A stretch of DNA of 64,000 nt from Mobilicoccus massiliensis (lineage in GTDB: Bacteria; Actinomycetota; Actinomycetes; Actinomycetales; Dermatophilaceae). Positions 1 to 9,293 of the stretch are shown here, piece by piece. The position numbers and the translations under genes are program-made. The notes beneath the pieces were generated by a model, which searched no databases, was not told where the DNA came from, and saw only the letters and a program-made list of their open reading frames with translations. Every line of letters begins with the position of its first letter. Position 1 is the stretch's first letter. The stretch is taken from contig NZ_LN651331.1 of the NCBI RefSeq assembly GCF_000826525.2, forward strand, positions 682,026 through 746,025, read 5' to 3'.

Positions 1-180
1 GCCCAGGTGCAGCGGCGGCAGCGGGAACGCGAGCAGCAGCACGACCGCGAGGACGAGGCCGCCCACGAGGGAGATCAGCGAGTACGAACCCCACAGGACC
101 ACCCACACGAGGGCGAGGGTGACGATCGGAACGACCTGCACGCGTTCGCGCATCGGTCGTTCGGTGGACGAGTCGGTCAC
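1..180 (-). CDS. mnhE: Na+/H+ antiporter subunit MnhE (MrpE), 5' part only
   Basis: Sixty codons of a gene that runs off the left edge of the window. Translation from a GTG at 180 gives a short charged N-terminus (about 12 residues) and then two closely spaced hydrophobic segments (around TLALVWVVLWGS and VGGLVLAVVLLLAF) ending in PLPPLHL, which is the beginning expected for MrpE. The GTG overlaps the TGA of mnhD in a GTGA junction (177-180), so it is the next gene of the same operon. MrpE is a small membrane subunit of the Mrp cation/proton antiporter complex. The identity rests on operon position as much as on the visible residues; mnhF and mnhG would be expected further left. Confidence 0.8.
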   Translation of the reverse strand, partial: MTDSSTERPMRERVQVVPIVTLALVWVVLWGSYSLISLVGGLVLAVVLLLAFPLPPLHLG

Positions 181-1889
181 GGCACACCCCCGGGAAAGAC
201 GGCCTGGATGTACGTCGACCGCCCGAGGAGGTCGCCCGCGGCTCGATCGGTGATCCCGAACAGTGGGCCCGCGACGAACGTCAGCGCCACTCCGACGGCG
301 ACGAGGGATGCCGTCGGCAGCAGCATCCCGCGGGGCACCGGCCGGTCCGCCATGCGCTTCAGGGCCGCCACCCGGCGGGGGTCGAGCGCGATGGGCCCGG
401 TGGCGGCATCGGCGTGGTGGGCAGGGGACTGCGGCCCGCGCACGGGGCCGTCGGGGTCGCCGGCGCGCACCAGGGAGGTCCCCGGCGCGGCGTCGGCGCC
501 GGCGCCGCGATCGTCGGTGTTCGGGCGGGTCGGCGCGGCACCCTCCAGCTCGGTCACCGGCCGTTGCCAGAAGGCGCGCGACCAGACCCGGGCGACGGCG
601 TACAGGGTGAGCAGGCTCGTGAGTGCCGTACCCGCGACCAGCACGTAGTCGATCCAGCGGCCGTGCTGCACGGCCCCCTCGAAGATCCCCACCTTGCCGA
701 GGAAGCCCGAGAACGGCGGGATACCCGCGAGGTTGATCGCCGGCACGAAGAAGAGGACGGCGACGACGGGCGCGGTGCGGGCGAGACCGCCGAGCTCCTC
801 CAGCGAGGTCGTGCCACTGCGCCACTGGACGAGGCCGACGACGAGGAAGAGCGTCGTCTGCACGACGATGTGGTGGACGACGTAGAAGATCGCCCCCGAC
901 AGCGCGGCCTGGTTGCCGACCGCGACGCCGAAGATCAGGTAACCGATGTGGCTGACGAGGGTGAACGACAACAGTCGTTTGATGTCGTCCTGAGCGATCG
1001 CACCGAGGATGCCGACGAGCATCGTCAACAGCGCCGCCCACATCAACATGCCGTCGAGACGGCCGTCGGGGAACAACAGGGTCTGCATGCGGATGATCGC
1101 GTAGACCCCGACCTTGGTGAGCAGGCCCGCGAACACGGCGGTGACCGAGGCGGGCGCCGTCGGATAGGAGTCGGGCAACCACCCCGAGAGCGGGAACACG
1201 GCCGCCTTGACGGCGAAGCCGATGAGCAACAGCACCTGCAGGGTGAGCTGCACCCCAGTGGGCAGGTCGCCCAGTCGCCCCGCGAGTTGCGCGAGAGTCA
1301 CCGTTCCCGTCGCCGCGTAGATCAGCGCGATCGCCGTAAGGAAGAACAGGGAGGACAACAGGTTGACGAACACGTAGTTGACACCGGCCGCGACGCGTTC
1401 GGTCGAGCCGCCGAGCGTGAGCAGCACGAAGCTCGCGATGAGGAGCATCTCGAAACCGACGTAGATGTGGAACAGGTCGCCGCTGACGAAGGTCGTCGCG
1501 ACGCCCGCGACGAGCACCATGAGGGTCGGGTGGAAGATCGGCAGCGGGGAGGCCCCGTCGGTCTCGTCGTCGCCGCTACGGCCCTGGCCGATGGAGAAGA
1601 GCAACACGCCACCGGTGACGACGATCGAAGTGAGCAGCATGACGGCCGACAGCCGGTCGACGACGAGCGCGATGCCGTGCGGGGCCGCCCAGCCGCCGGT
1701 GTGCACGACCTGCGGGCCCTGGGTGTCGGCGAGGTAGAGCAGCGCGAACGCGGCCACGAGCATCGTGGTGAGCGCCGTGACACTGATCGAACGCTGCCAA
1801 CCGCTGCTGCGGCTCGTGACGAGCGTGAGACCGGCCGCGACCAGTGGCAGCACGACGGGGAGCGGCACGAGGATCGAGGCCCAGTTCAC
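177..1889 (-). CDS. mnhD: Na+/H+ antiporter subunit MnhD (MrpD), complex I NuoN/M-like
   Basis: A 570-residue polytopic membrane protein of the proton-antiporter family shared with complex I NuoL/M/N. The core membrane domain lies at about residues 120-430 and contains the conserved VKAAVFPLSGWLPDSYPTAP loop and a GAIAQDDIKRLLSFTLVSHI segment with the family lysine. Within the plasma-membrane Mrp complex it forms one of the two ion-translocating channels. The start is a GTG at 1889 overlapping the mnhC stop (GTGA), and its own stop overlaps mnhE in the same way. Unusually, about 70 low-complexity residues rich in Ala, Pro, Gly and Asp are inserted near residues 445-515, between late transmembrane segments, presumably as a cytosolic loop. 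Family assignment is secure; the cation specificity cannot be read from sequence. Confidence 0.93.
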   Translation of the reverse strand: MNWASILVPLPVVLPLVAAGLTLVTSRSSGWQRSISVTALTTMLVAAFALLYLADTQGPQVVHTGGWAAPHGIALVVDRLSAVMLLTSIVVTGGVLLFSIGQGRSGDDETDGASPLPIFHPTLMVLVAGVATTFVSGDLFHIYVGFEMLLIASFVLLTLGGSTERVAAGVNYVFVNLLSSLFFLTAIALIYAATGTVTLAQLAGRLGDLPTGVQLTLQVLLLIGFAVKAAVFPLSGWLPDSYPTAPASVTAVFAGLLTKVGVYAIIRMQTLLFPDGRLDGMLMWAALLTMLVGILGAIAQDDIKRLLSFTLVSHIGYLIFGVAVGNQAALSGAIFYVVHHIVVQTTLFLVVGLVQWRSGTTSLEELGGLARTAPVVAVLFFVPAINLAGIPPFSGFLGKVGIFEGAVQHGRWIDYVLVAGTALTSLLTLYAVARVWSRAFWQRPVTELEGAAPTRPNTDDRGAGADAAPGTSLVRAGDPDGPVRGPQSPAHHADAATGPIALDPRRVAALKRMADRPVPRGMLLPTASLVAVGVALTFVAGPLFGITDRAAGDLLGRSTYIQAVFPGGVP

Positions 1890-2356
1890 GAGCGTGCCTC
1901 CTCGTCACCGCGCGTCGGGGCGGGATGGCGACCGCCCGGGTCGTCCTCGAGATCCTCCGCGGGCTCGTCGCCGGTGAACTCGCTGAACGAGATGTCGTCT
2001 GCCGCGGCGCGGGCCTGGATACGCGCGTCCTCGGGGTCGTCGGCGATGAAGTCGGACTGGCGCACCTGCCACGCGCGATGGGCGAGCGCGAGCACGAACC
2101 CGGTGAGCGCGAGTGTGATGACGATCGCCGTGAGCGTCATCGCCTGGGGCAGGGGATCACTCATCTGCGACTCCGGCGCCGCGCCGAAGATCGGGGCGAC
2201 TCCGGAGGAGCCCGCCACGAGGAACAGCAGGTTGATGCCGTTGCTCACGAGCATGACGCCGAGGAACGCGCGGACGATGCCTCGGGCCATGATGAGGTTG
2301 ATGCCGCAGCCGAAGAGCACGCCGATGAGCAGGCTGAGCGTGATGTTGGCGGTCAT
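1886..2356 (-). CDS. mnhC: Na+/H+ antiporter subunit MnhC (MrpC), NuoK-like
   Basis: A 156-residue homologue of complex I subunit NuoK with three hydrophobic segments: about residues 5-22 (ITLSLLIGVLFGCGINLIM), 28-50 (FLGVMLVSNGINLLFLVAG) and 70-92. These are followed by an acidic cytosolic tail of about 50 residues that is longer than in many MrpC proteins. The ATG at 2356 overlaps the stop of the upstream mnhA (ATGA) and the stop overlaps mnhD (GTGA), so all three are probably translationally coupled. The longer open frame extending upstream to 3646 is only the out-of-frame shadow of mnhA. In the Mrp complex the C subunit packs between the A and D modules. Confidence 0.93.
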   Translation of the reverse strand: MTANITLSLLIGVLFGCGINLIMARGIVRAFLGVMLVSNGINLLFLVAGSSGVAPIFGAAPESQMSDPLPQAMTLTAIVITLALTGFVLALAHRAWQVRQSDFIADDPEDARIQARAAADDISFSEFTGDEPAEDLEDDPGGRHPAPTRGDEEARS

Positions 2357-5300
2357 CTCTCCTCCTCGGGAACATCGGGGGTTCGGGGCTGCCGGGCCGC
2401 GGCCAGGCGTCGTTCGCTGAACGAGGGCAGGTGTTCGCTGGGAGCGTCCGGGATGCAGTCGCTCGTCCTGCGATCTCCGCTCGGCCGTTCGGCGAACGCG
2501 AGGTCGGAGTCGTCGTCTGCCGACTCGCTGTCCTCCCGCGTCGACGTGCTCTCGATCTGGGCGTCGATCGCTCCGCCGAGGCTCTGGAGGATGTCGACCA
2601 CCAGCCCGATGACGACGAGGTAGACGCCGGCGTCGAAGACCAGCGAGCTCACGAGGTGCAGGTCGCCGACCACCGGGATGTGCAGGTAGGTGTGCCACGT
2701 CTGCAGGGCGTCGCCACCGGCGAGGATCGAGACCAGCGCGTTGCCGGCGGAGAGGAACAGACCGACCCCGAGCAGCACCGCCGGCATGATCGGGATCGTC
2801 GCCCGCAGCTCGTCGCGCCCGCCGGCGAGATACCGCAGGCTGATCGCGAGGCCGGCGACGAGGCCGGCCGCGAACCCGCCGCCGGGGCGGTTGTGCCCGG
2901 CCAGCAACAGGTACACCGACCACACCATGATGACGTGGAACATGAGCCGGGTGACGACCTCGAGGATGACCGAGCGGCGCTCCGGGCGGGCGGTGAAGCC
3001 CTCGGCCAGCCAGCGCCCACCGACGGTGGCGACGGTGACGAGAGCTCGTCGGGCCAGGATCTCGCTGAGCTTGCGACGGGCGCCCTCGACGTTGGTCTCG
3101 TGGAGGAACACGAGGCTCGCGATGCCGGTGGCGGCGGCGAGCACGACCGACAACTCGCCCATCGTGTCCCACGCTCGGATGTCGACGAGGATGACGTTGA
3201 CGATGTTCTCCCCGTACCCGAAGTCGTAGGCGGCGTGGGCCATGCCGTCGGAGGCCGGCCGCGCCGTGCGCACCGTGGGGATGATGAACGCGAGAGCGGC
3301 GGTGACGAGCCCGACCCCGACGCCGAGCGCGGCCCGCAGGCGGCGGGTCCGAGCCGCCGGCGCGTCGTCGAAGCGGCCCGGTAGGCGGCGCAGCACGAGG
3401 ACGAAGACGATGATCGAGAGCGTCTCGACGAGCACCTGCGTGAGCGCGAGGTCGGGTGCCCCGTGCAGCAGGAAGAGCAACCCGCAGCCGTAACCGGTGA
3501 TCCCCACGAGAAACACCGCGCGTAGACGACGACGCGAGCGGACCGCCGCGAGGGCCGCGACCGCGATCGCCAGGGCCGTCATCGCCTGGCCCGAGCTCTC
3601 GGCCCATACGAGCGGAACGCCGGCCCAGTCGAGCCCGGCCAGCCACAGTGACCCGCCGCCGAGGACGAGATACACGAGCAGGATGAGGGCGGTCGAAAGC
3701 GGTAGCGAACCCCGGTGCATGGCGCCGGTGACCTCGAGCGACATCCGGTCCAGCGAGCGCATGACGGCTCGGTAGGCGCGCTGGCCGAGGCCGGTGCGCC
3801 GGGCCGGGGCGCGCACCTCACGGCGAGCGAGCACCGCGTCGAGCCCGAATCCCGCGGCCCACGTGAGCACGGTGAGGCCGAGGGCGAGCGTGAATCCGTG
3901 CCAGAGGCCGAGGTGCAGGCCCCCACCCGCTACCGCGTTCGTACCCACCGTCTCGGCGTACGCGGCCAATGTCGGGTCGAGGACGCCCGAGAACAGCCCG
4001 CCGAGCAGGCTGCCGGCGGCGAGAACGGCGGGAACCCAGACGACCGTGCCCGGCAGCGGGTGCAGATCGAGGGGCGGCACGTCGCGCTTGGTCGAGAACG
4101 CCCCGCGAACGAACCTCAGGCTGTACGTGAGGGTGAGGATGGATCCGAGCACGAGAACGACGAGAACCGCGAGGTCACGGGCGTTGCCCGGTCCTTCCGA
4201 GAACGCGGTGTAGGCCGCCTCCTTGCCGACGAATCCGAGCATCGGGGGCAGGCCCGCCATCGAGCCTGCCGAGACGAGCGCGGTGACGAAGAGCACCGGC
4301 ATCCGCCGGCGCAGGCCCGTGAGCCGGCGCAGGTCGCGGGTCCCCGTCGCATGGTCGATGGCGCCGACCACGAGGAACAACGACGACTTGAACAAGGCGT
4401 GCGCCAGCAGGACGGCGAGGCCGGCGAGCGCCGCCGCCTGGGTGCCACCACCGGTGAGGACGACGAGGAAGCCGAGCTGGCTCACGGTGCCGTAGGCGAG
4501 CAGGAGCTTGATGTCGGTCTGCTTCAGCGCCGCGAACGCGCCGACGAGCATCGTCAGGCCACCGAGCCCGAGGACGACCCACTGCCAGGCGACGAGGTGG
4601 GCGTAGGCGGGCGCGAGGCGGGCGACGAGGTAGACACCGGCCTTGACCATGGCCGCGGCGTGGAGGTAGGCGCTCACCGGCGTGGGCGCGGCCATGGCTC
4701 CCGGGAGCCAGAACTGGAACGGGACGAGCGCCGACTTGCTCACCGCGCCGGTGAGCAGCAGCATGACGGCCGCGATCGTCGCCGGGCCGCTGCTGCCGGT
4801 CTCGAGGATCTGCGACAGCCGATAGGTGCCGGCCTGCTCGCCGAGCATGACGAGCCCGATGAGCATGGCCAGGCCGCCGAAGGTCGTGACGATGAGGGCC
4901 TCCATCGCGGCCGAGCGGCCGGCTCTGCTCTCGGGACGGTGCCCGATGAGCAGGTAGGACAGAATCGTCGTGAGTTCCCAGAAGACGTACAGCACGAGAA
5001 CGTCGTCGCTGGTCACGAGGCCGAGCATGGCTCCGGCGAACGCGAGGAGGCAGGCGGCGAACCGGCCGAGGCCGGGCTCGTCCGCATCGAAGTACCCCAC
5101 GCAGTAGACGAGTACGAGCACGCCGACGACCGAGACGACGAGCGTCATGATCCACGACAGCACGTCCATGCGGAAGGCGAGTTCGAGGTGCAGTGACGGC
5201 ACCCAGGGCAGCACCTCGACGGGGATCGTCCCGGAGGCCACTGCCGGATAGCTCGCTGCCGCCCAGACTGCGGTGACGGCGGGCGGGACGGCCAGCGCCC

Positions 5301-5382
5301 AGAACGCCCTCGTTCCGAGACGTCCGACGAGGAGCGGCGCGAGCAGCGCCACCGCCAGATGGACTGCGATGAGGGCGATCAT
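2353..5382 (-). CDS. mnhA: Na+/H+ antiporter large subunit MnhA with fused MnhB domain
   Basis: A 1009-residue membrane protein and first gene of the antiporter operon. The N-terminal ~500 residues are a NuoL-like antiporter module (LYVFWELTTILSYLLIG; SKSALVPFQFWLPGAMAAPT; LKQTDIKLLLAYGTVSQLG). Residues ~600-700 hold the MbhD-like segment (GCGLLFLLHGAPDLALTQV), followed by an MbhE-like piece. About 790-930 correspond to MrpB (FHVIMVWSVYLLLAGHNRPG; the GGGFAAGLVAG motif). The A-B fusion is common in high-GC Gram-positives. The C-terminal ~75 residues are a charged, low-complexity tail. The start is the ATG at 5382, and the short intergenic space above it must hold the operon promoter. The complex exchanges Na+ (or K+) for protons and supports pH and salt homeostasis. 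Confidence 0.93.
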   Translation of the reverse strand: MIALIAVHLAVALLAPLLVGRLGTRAFWALAVPPAVTAVWAAASYPAVASGTIPVEVLPWVPSLHLELAFRMDVLSWIMTLVVSVVGVLVLVYCVGYFDADEPGLGRFAACLLAFAGAMLGLVTSDDVLVLYVFWELTTILSYLLIGHRPESRAGRSAAMEALIVTTFGGLAMLIGLVMLGEQAGTYRLSQILETGSSGPATIAAVMLLLTGAVSKSALVPFQFWLPGAMAAPTPVSAYLHAAAMVKAGVYLVARLAPAYAHLVAWQWVVLGLGGLTMLVGAFAALKQTDIKLLLAYGTVSQLGFLVVLTGGGTQAAALAGLAVLLAHALFKSSLFLVVGAIDHATGTRDLRRLTGLRRRMPVLFVTALVSAGSMAGLPPMLGFVGKEAAYTAFSEGPGNARDLAVLVVLVLGSILTLTYSLRFVRGAFSTKRDVPPLDLHPLPGTVVWVPAVLAAGSLLGGLFSGVLDPTLAAYAETVGTNAVAGGGLHLGLWHGFTLALGLTVLTWAAGFGLDAVLARREVRAPARRTGLGQRAYRAVMRSLDRMSLEVTGAMHRGSLPLSTALILLVYLVLGGGSLWLAGLDWAGVPLVWAESSGQAMTALAIAVAALAAVRSRRRLRAVFLVGITGYGCGLLFLLHGAPDLALTQVLVETLSIIVFVLVLRRLPGRFDDAPAARTRRLRAALGVGVGLVTAALAFIIPTVRTARPASDGMAHAAYDFGYGENIVNVILVDIRAWDTMGELSVVLAAATGIASLVFLHETNVEGARRKLSEILARRALVTVATVGGRWLAEGFTARPERRSVILEVVTRLMFHVIMVWSVYLLLAGHNRPGGGFAAGLVAGLAISLRYLAGGRDELRATIPIMPAVLLGVGLFLSAGNALVSILAGGDALQTWHTYLHIPVVGDLHLVSSLVFDAGVYLVVIGLVVDILQSLGGAIDAQIESTSTREDSESADDDSDLAFAERPSGDRRTSDCIPDAPSEHLPSFSERRLAAARQPRTPDVPEEER

Positions 5383-5470
5383 GTGCGGGGGCTTCTCCGG
5401 ACCGTCGGGGAGCCGTCAGTCTAAAGGACGCGTCACGCATGCGCACACGCGCGGAGGCCCGGTTCGTCGG

Positions 5471-6595
5471 TCAGCGTGCGGCGGCGAAGACGCTCGGGAA
5501 CGCCTCGCGATAGGCCCGCCAGGTCCCCGCCGAGGTCGTCGTCGTGGTCGCGGCGAGGATGGCCCGGACGATGGCGCGTGCCGTGACCAGTGAGGCCTGC
5601 GTGAGGATCTCGTGAAAGCCGACCATGTCCGGAGCCGGGCGCTGCGCGGTCGAGAGCCCGAAGAGCGTGTCGCCGTCGAGCATCGTGTGGGCCGGGCGCA
5701 CGGCGATCGCGATGCCGTCGTGGCCCACGCCCGCGAGCTTGGCGCACTGCGCCTTGGAGAGCGCGGCATCGGTGGCGACGACCCCGATCGTCGTCGCGAG
5801 TCCCGGCATCCCGAGCGGCTGCGGAGGCACGTGTGCGGCAGCGCTCCGGGCGGCGTCGAGCTCGTGCGCACTCGGCGCCCCCAGTCCGCCGGGCACCGCC
5901 ACATCCTCGGGCATGAGCGCTGAGGCGGCGTGGAACGTGCCGTCGGGCGCGACGACCTCGCCGAGGCTGTTGCAGACGATGAGTGCCGCGACCGTGCTGC
6001 CGTCGGCGCACACGGCGCTCGCCGTGCCGATCCCGCCCTTGAACCCGCCGGCCTTCGCGCCGCGGCCCGCGCCGACGCACCCTTGTTCGAGCGGCACCTG
6101 TTCCCCCGACAGAGCCGCCCGGCAGGCCGCGGCTCCGGTGTGCGCCGTCGGGTGTGCCCCGAACGTCCCACCGCGTCCGAGGTCGAAGATCACCGCCGCG
6201 GGCACGAGCGGCACGACGTCGCCCGGGCGGCCCATGGGCAGGCCGATGCCGCGAGCGAAGAGTTCGGCCATCACCCCGTCGGCGGCGCCGAGGCCGAAGG
6301 CGCTCCCCCCGGTGAGACAGACCGCGTGCACGCGCTCGACGACGTTGCGCGGGTCGAGCAGATCGGTCTCGCGGGTGCCGGGACCACCACCACGGACGTC
6401 GACGCCCGCCACCATGCCCTCGGGGCACACGTCGCCGCCGGCGAGGACGACGGTGGTGCCCGAGAGCGCGCCGGGTGCCTCGGCGGACGCCTGCCCGACG
6501 CGCAGACCGGCCACGTCGAGCACGGAGTTGGTCGGCCCGGGCGTCGACGTGGTCGAGGTGGTCGAGGTGGTCGTCTTGTTCGTCATGGGCGTCAC
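5471..6595 (-). CDS. P1 family (DmpA/NylC-type) N-terminal nucleophile peptidase
   Basis: A 374-residue member of the S58/P1 family (DmpA aminopeptidase, beta-peptidyl aminopeptidase, NylC amidase). These proteins are made as one chain and cut themselves into two subunits. The likely cleavage and nucleophile site is Asn209-Ser210 in VCNSLGEVV. Other family landmarks are the LTGGSAFGLGAADGV glycine-rich stretch and GAGRGAKAGGFKGGIGTAS. The N-terminus begins with a Thr/Ser-rich run and has no signal peptide, so the enzyme should be cytoplasmic. A GTG start at 6595 overlaps the stop of the upstream ABC ATPase (GTGA); an in-frame ATG at 6586 is the alternative. Being last in a peptide-importer operon, it probably hydrolyses what the importer brings in. 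The substrate (D-amino-acid, beta-peptide or amide) cannot be predicted. Confidence 0.88.
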   Translation of the reverse strand: MTPMTNKTTTSTTSTTSTPGPTNSVLDVAGLRVGQASAEAPGALSGTTVVLAGGDVCPEGMVAGVDVRGGGPGTRETDLLDPRNVVERVHAVCLTGGSAFGLGAADGVMAELFARGIGLPMGRPGDVVPLVPAAVIFDLGRGGTFGAHPTAHTGAAACRAALSGEQVPLEQGCVGAGRGAKAGGFKGGIGTASAVCADGSTVAALIVCNSLGEVVAPDGTFHAASALMPEDVAVPGGLGAPSAHELDAARSAAAHVPPQPLGMPGLATTIGVVATDAALSKAQCAKLAGVGHDGIAIAVRPAHTMLDGDTLFGLSTAQRPAPDMVGFHEILTQASLVTARAIVRAILAATTTTTSAGTWRAYREAFPSVFAAAR

Positions 6596-8439
6596 GCGGA
6601 GTCCTCCTGGGTGCGGGTGGCGGTCTCGGCGGCGGGCACGCTGCGGCTGGCCTCCCGGTCCTCCGGACGGCGGGCGAGCATGGTGGCGTCGACGCCGCTC
6701 AACGCCCGCTCCAGCGTGGGGATGGCGCCGACGAGGCGCTGCGTGTAGGGGTGCCGGGGGTGTTCGTAGACCTCGGTCGCGCTGCCGGCTTCGACGACCT
6801 CGCCGTCGCGCATGACGAGTACCCGATCGCAGATGTGGCGGATCACCGACAGGTCGTGGCTGACGAGCACCAGCGTGAGGCCGAGGTCGTCGACGAGCCC
6901 GGAGAGCAGCGAGAGCACCTGCGCCCGAACGGAGACGTCGAGCGCGCTCACGGGCTCGTCGGCGAGCAGGATGGCCGGCGAGGGCGCCAGGGCCCGAGCG
7001 ATCGAGATGCGCTGTCGCTCACCGCCACTGAACTGGTGCGGGTAGCGCTCCCCCATGTCGGGGGTGAGACCGACGGCGGTGAGCACCTCGTCGACCCGTT
7101 CGCGTCCGCCGGGCCGCCTGAGCCCGACGAGGGGCTCGGCGACGATGTCGGCGACCTTCATGCGCGGGTCGAGACTGCCCATCGGGTCCTGGAACACGAG
7201 TTGCAGCCGGTCGCGGATGCGACGGGCGTCGGCCTTGGTCCGCAAGCGTCGGCCGTCGATGGTCACCGAACCGGAGGTCGGCGCGTCGAGCCCGGCGATG
7301 ATCCGCAGCAGGGTCGACTTGCCCGAACCGGACTCTCCGACGATCCCGACACGCTCGCCCTGACGCACGGTGAGGTCGACGCCGCGCAAGGCCTCGATTC
7401 GGCGGCCGCCCCGCAGGAAGGTGCCGCGTCGGTAGGTGCGGGCGACCCCGGTCACCTCGACGACCGGAGTCTCGACCGGCTCCGGCACCGGCGGCACGTG
7501 GGACGCGCGTCGGGCCCGCCGGGTCTCGTCGACCGTCGTCGCGGGTGACAGGGGTCGCGGTGGCAGCGCCGACGCGTCGAGCAGGCGGCGGGTGTAGGGA
7601 TGGGTCGGGCGCGTGAACACGGTGTCGACCGGGCCGGACTCGACGATCCGCCCCCTGTTCATCACGTACACCCGGCTGCACACCGACGCGACGACGGGCA
7701 GGTCGTGACTGATGAACAGCAGGGCCGCCCCGCGCTCGGTCGTCGAGGCGACGATGCGATCGAGCACGTAGGCCTGCACGGTGACGTCGAGCGCCGTGGT
7801 CGGCTCGTCGCAGATGAGCAGCCTCGGGTCGTTGGCGAGCGCGATGGCGAGCACGACCCGCTGACGCTGGCCCCCCGAGAGCTGGTGCGGGTAGGCCCGG
7901 TAGGAGCCCGCGGGGTCGGGGATGCCGAGCTCGGTCATGAGCGTGATCGCCGCCTCGCGCGCCGACTGCTTCGAATGCCGCACTCCCCCCGGGGTGCCGT
8001 CGGTCCGGCGGATGAGCATCGTCTCGGCGATCTGCTCGCCCACGCGCATGGTCGGATTGAGTGCCGACATCGGCTCCTGGAACACCATCGACACATCGCG
8101 CCCGCGCATCGCCGAGAGGCGCCGCTCGGAGGCGCCGACGACGTCGTGCCCGACCCCGGCGATCCGCACCGAACCGCGTGGGGTGAGGGTGTCGGAGAGC
8201 AGGCCCATGATGCTCAGTGCCGTGAGCGACTTGCCCGAGCCGGACTCGCCGATGAGCCCGACCCGCTCCCCCGGTGCGATGCGCAGGTCGACGTCGGCGA
8301 CGAGTTCGCGACCGCGGGCCGTGACCCCGAGATCCTGGACGCGCAGCGCGTAGCCGCCCTCCGTCCCGGAGGCCCCCGCTCCACTCGCCGACTCCTGCTC
8401 GGACGCCCCCGGACCGAGGGGTCCGTTCGTGGCGTTCAC
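6592..8439 (-). CDS. Oligopeptide ABC transporter, fused double ATP-binding protein (DppD-DppF type)
   Basis: A 615-residue protein with two complete ABC ATPase domains. The first has Walker A GESGSGKS at about 64-71, signature LSGGQRQR and Walker B LLICDEPT. The second has Walker A GESGSGKS near 385, signature FSGGERQR and Walker B ILLADEP. Each is followed by the oligopeptide-type C-terminal extension (HPYTRRLL, HPYTQRLV). Separate DppD and DppF genes are the usual state; the fusion is frequent in actinobacteria. It energises peptide import at the inner face of the membrane together with the two permeases upstream. The GTG start at 8439 overlaps the permease stop (GTGA). The N-terminal ~28 residues are a Gly/Ala/Ser-rich extension. 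Confidence 0.95.
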   Translation of the reverse strand: MNATNGPLGPGASEQESASGAGASGTEGGYALRVQDLGVTARGRELVADVDLRIAPGERVGLIGESGSGKSLTALSIMGLLSDTLTPRGSVRIAGVGHDVVGASERRLSAMRGRDVSMVFQEPMSALNPTMRVGEQIAETMLIRRTDGTPGGVRHSKQSAREAAITLMTELGIPDPAGSYRAYPHQLSGGQRQRVVLAIALANDPRLLICDEPTTALDVTVQAYVLDRIVASTTERGAALLFISHDLPVVASVCSRVYVMNRGRIVESGPVDTVFTRPTHPYTRRLLDASALPPRPLSPATTVDETRRARRASHVPPVPEPVETPVVEVTGVARTYRRGTFLRGGRRIEALRGVDLTVRQGERVGIVGESGSGKSTLLRIIAGLDAPTSGSVTIDGRRLRTKADARRIRDRLQLVFQDPMGSLDPRMKVADIVAEPLVGLRRPGGRERVDEVLTAVGLTPDMGERYPHQFSGGERQRISIARALAPSPAILLADEPVSALDVSVRAQVLSLLSGLVDDLGLTLVLVSHDLSVIRHICDRVLVMRDGEVVEAGSATEVYEHPRHPYTQRLVGAIPTLERALSGVDATMLARRPEDREASRSVPAAETATRTQEDSA

Positions 8440-9293
8440 GATCGCTCCTCCAGCCGGGGATCGAGCAGGTCACGCAGACCATCGCCGAGAAGGTTGAAAC
8501 CGAGCACGGCGAGCGCGATCGCGACGCCGGGGATGACGGCGAGGCGCGGCGCCGACCAGAGCATCTCCTGGCTCTCCTGGAGCATGCGACCCCACGACGG
8601 GGTCGGGGGCGGGGTGCCCAGGCCCAGGAAGGACAGCGCCGCCTCGGCGAGGATCGCCATGGCGAACGCGACGGAGGCCTGGACGATGACGAGGCCGACG
8701 ACGTTGGGCAGGACGTGCCGCACGGCGATGGCCGGGCCCCGCCGACCGGCCGCCCGGGCGGCGAGCACGAACTCCGAACGCAGCACCGACAGGGTGCCCG
8801 AGCGCGTGACCCGCGCGAACGTCGGGATGGTGGCGATGCCGATCGCGATCATCGCCACGGTGGTGCTCGCCCCGTAGACGGCGCTGAACATGATCGCGAG
8901 CAGCAGCGCCGGGAACGCGAGCAGGATGTCGGTGCCCCGCATGAGCAGCAGCCCGAGCGGGCGGGGACCCATCGCCGCGAGGATGCCGAGCGGTACCCCG
9001 ACGAGAGTCGCGACCCCGACCGAGACGAGCCCGACGAACAGGGTGGTGCGCGCGCCCACCATGATCTGGCTGGCGACATCACGCCCGAACTTGTCGGTGC
9101 CCAGCCAGTGCTGCGCGCCCGGACGCTGCAGGCGCGCACCGGCGTCCATCGCCACGGGGTCGTAGGGGGTCCAGACGAACGAGACGAGCGCGAGGAGGAC
9201 GAGCGTGACCACGATCGCGGCGCCGACGACGAGGGCCGGGTCGAGCGTTCGACGGGCCCGGGGCACGAGCCGCACGACGTTCGGCGTGCTCAT
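8436..9293 (-). CDS. Oligopeptide ABC transporter permease (DppC type)
   Basis: A 285-residue inner-membrane permease. It has an N-terminal transmembrane segment (ALVVGAAIVVTLVLLALVSF), then the DppC-typical HWLGTDKFGRDVASQIM stretch, and the BPD_transp_1 domain with five further membrane segments. The ATPase-coupling loop is visible as EFVLAARAAGRRGPAIAVRH. The C-terminus carries the characteristic NLLGDGLRDLLDPRLEE ending. The ATG at 9293 overlaps the upstream permease stop (ATGA), which fixes the start; the open frame that extends to 10037 is a shadow of dppB. It pairs with the DppB-type subunit to form the import channel. Confidence 0.95.
   Translation of the reverse strand: MSTPNVVRLVPRARRTLDPALVVGAAIVVTLVLLALVSFVWTPYDPVAMDAGARLQRPGAQHWLGTDKFGRDVASQIMVGARTTLFVGLVSVGVATLVGVPLGILAAMGPRPLGLLLMRGTDILLAFPALLLAIMFSAVYGASTTVAMIAIGIATIPTFARVTRSGTLSVLRSEFVLAARAAGRRGPAIAVRHVLPNVVGLVIVQASVAFAMAILAEAALSFLGLGTPPPTPSWGRMLQESQEMLWSAPRLAVIPGVAIALAVLGFNLLGDGLRDLLDPRLEERS

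Noticed and set aside
414-2420. Long plus-strand frames opposite the Mrp antiporter genes
   Set aside because: They are antisense shadows of mnhD and mnhC/A, whose membrane-protein sequences and overlaps are convincing.
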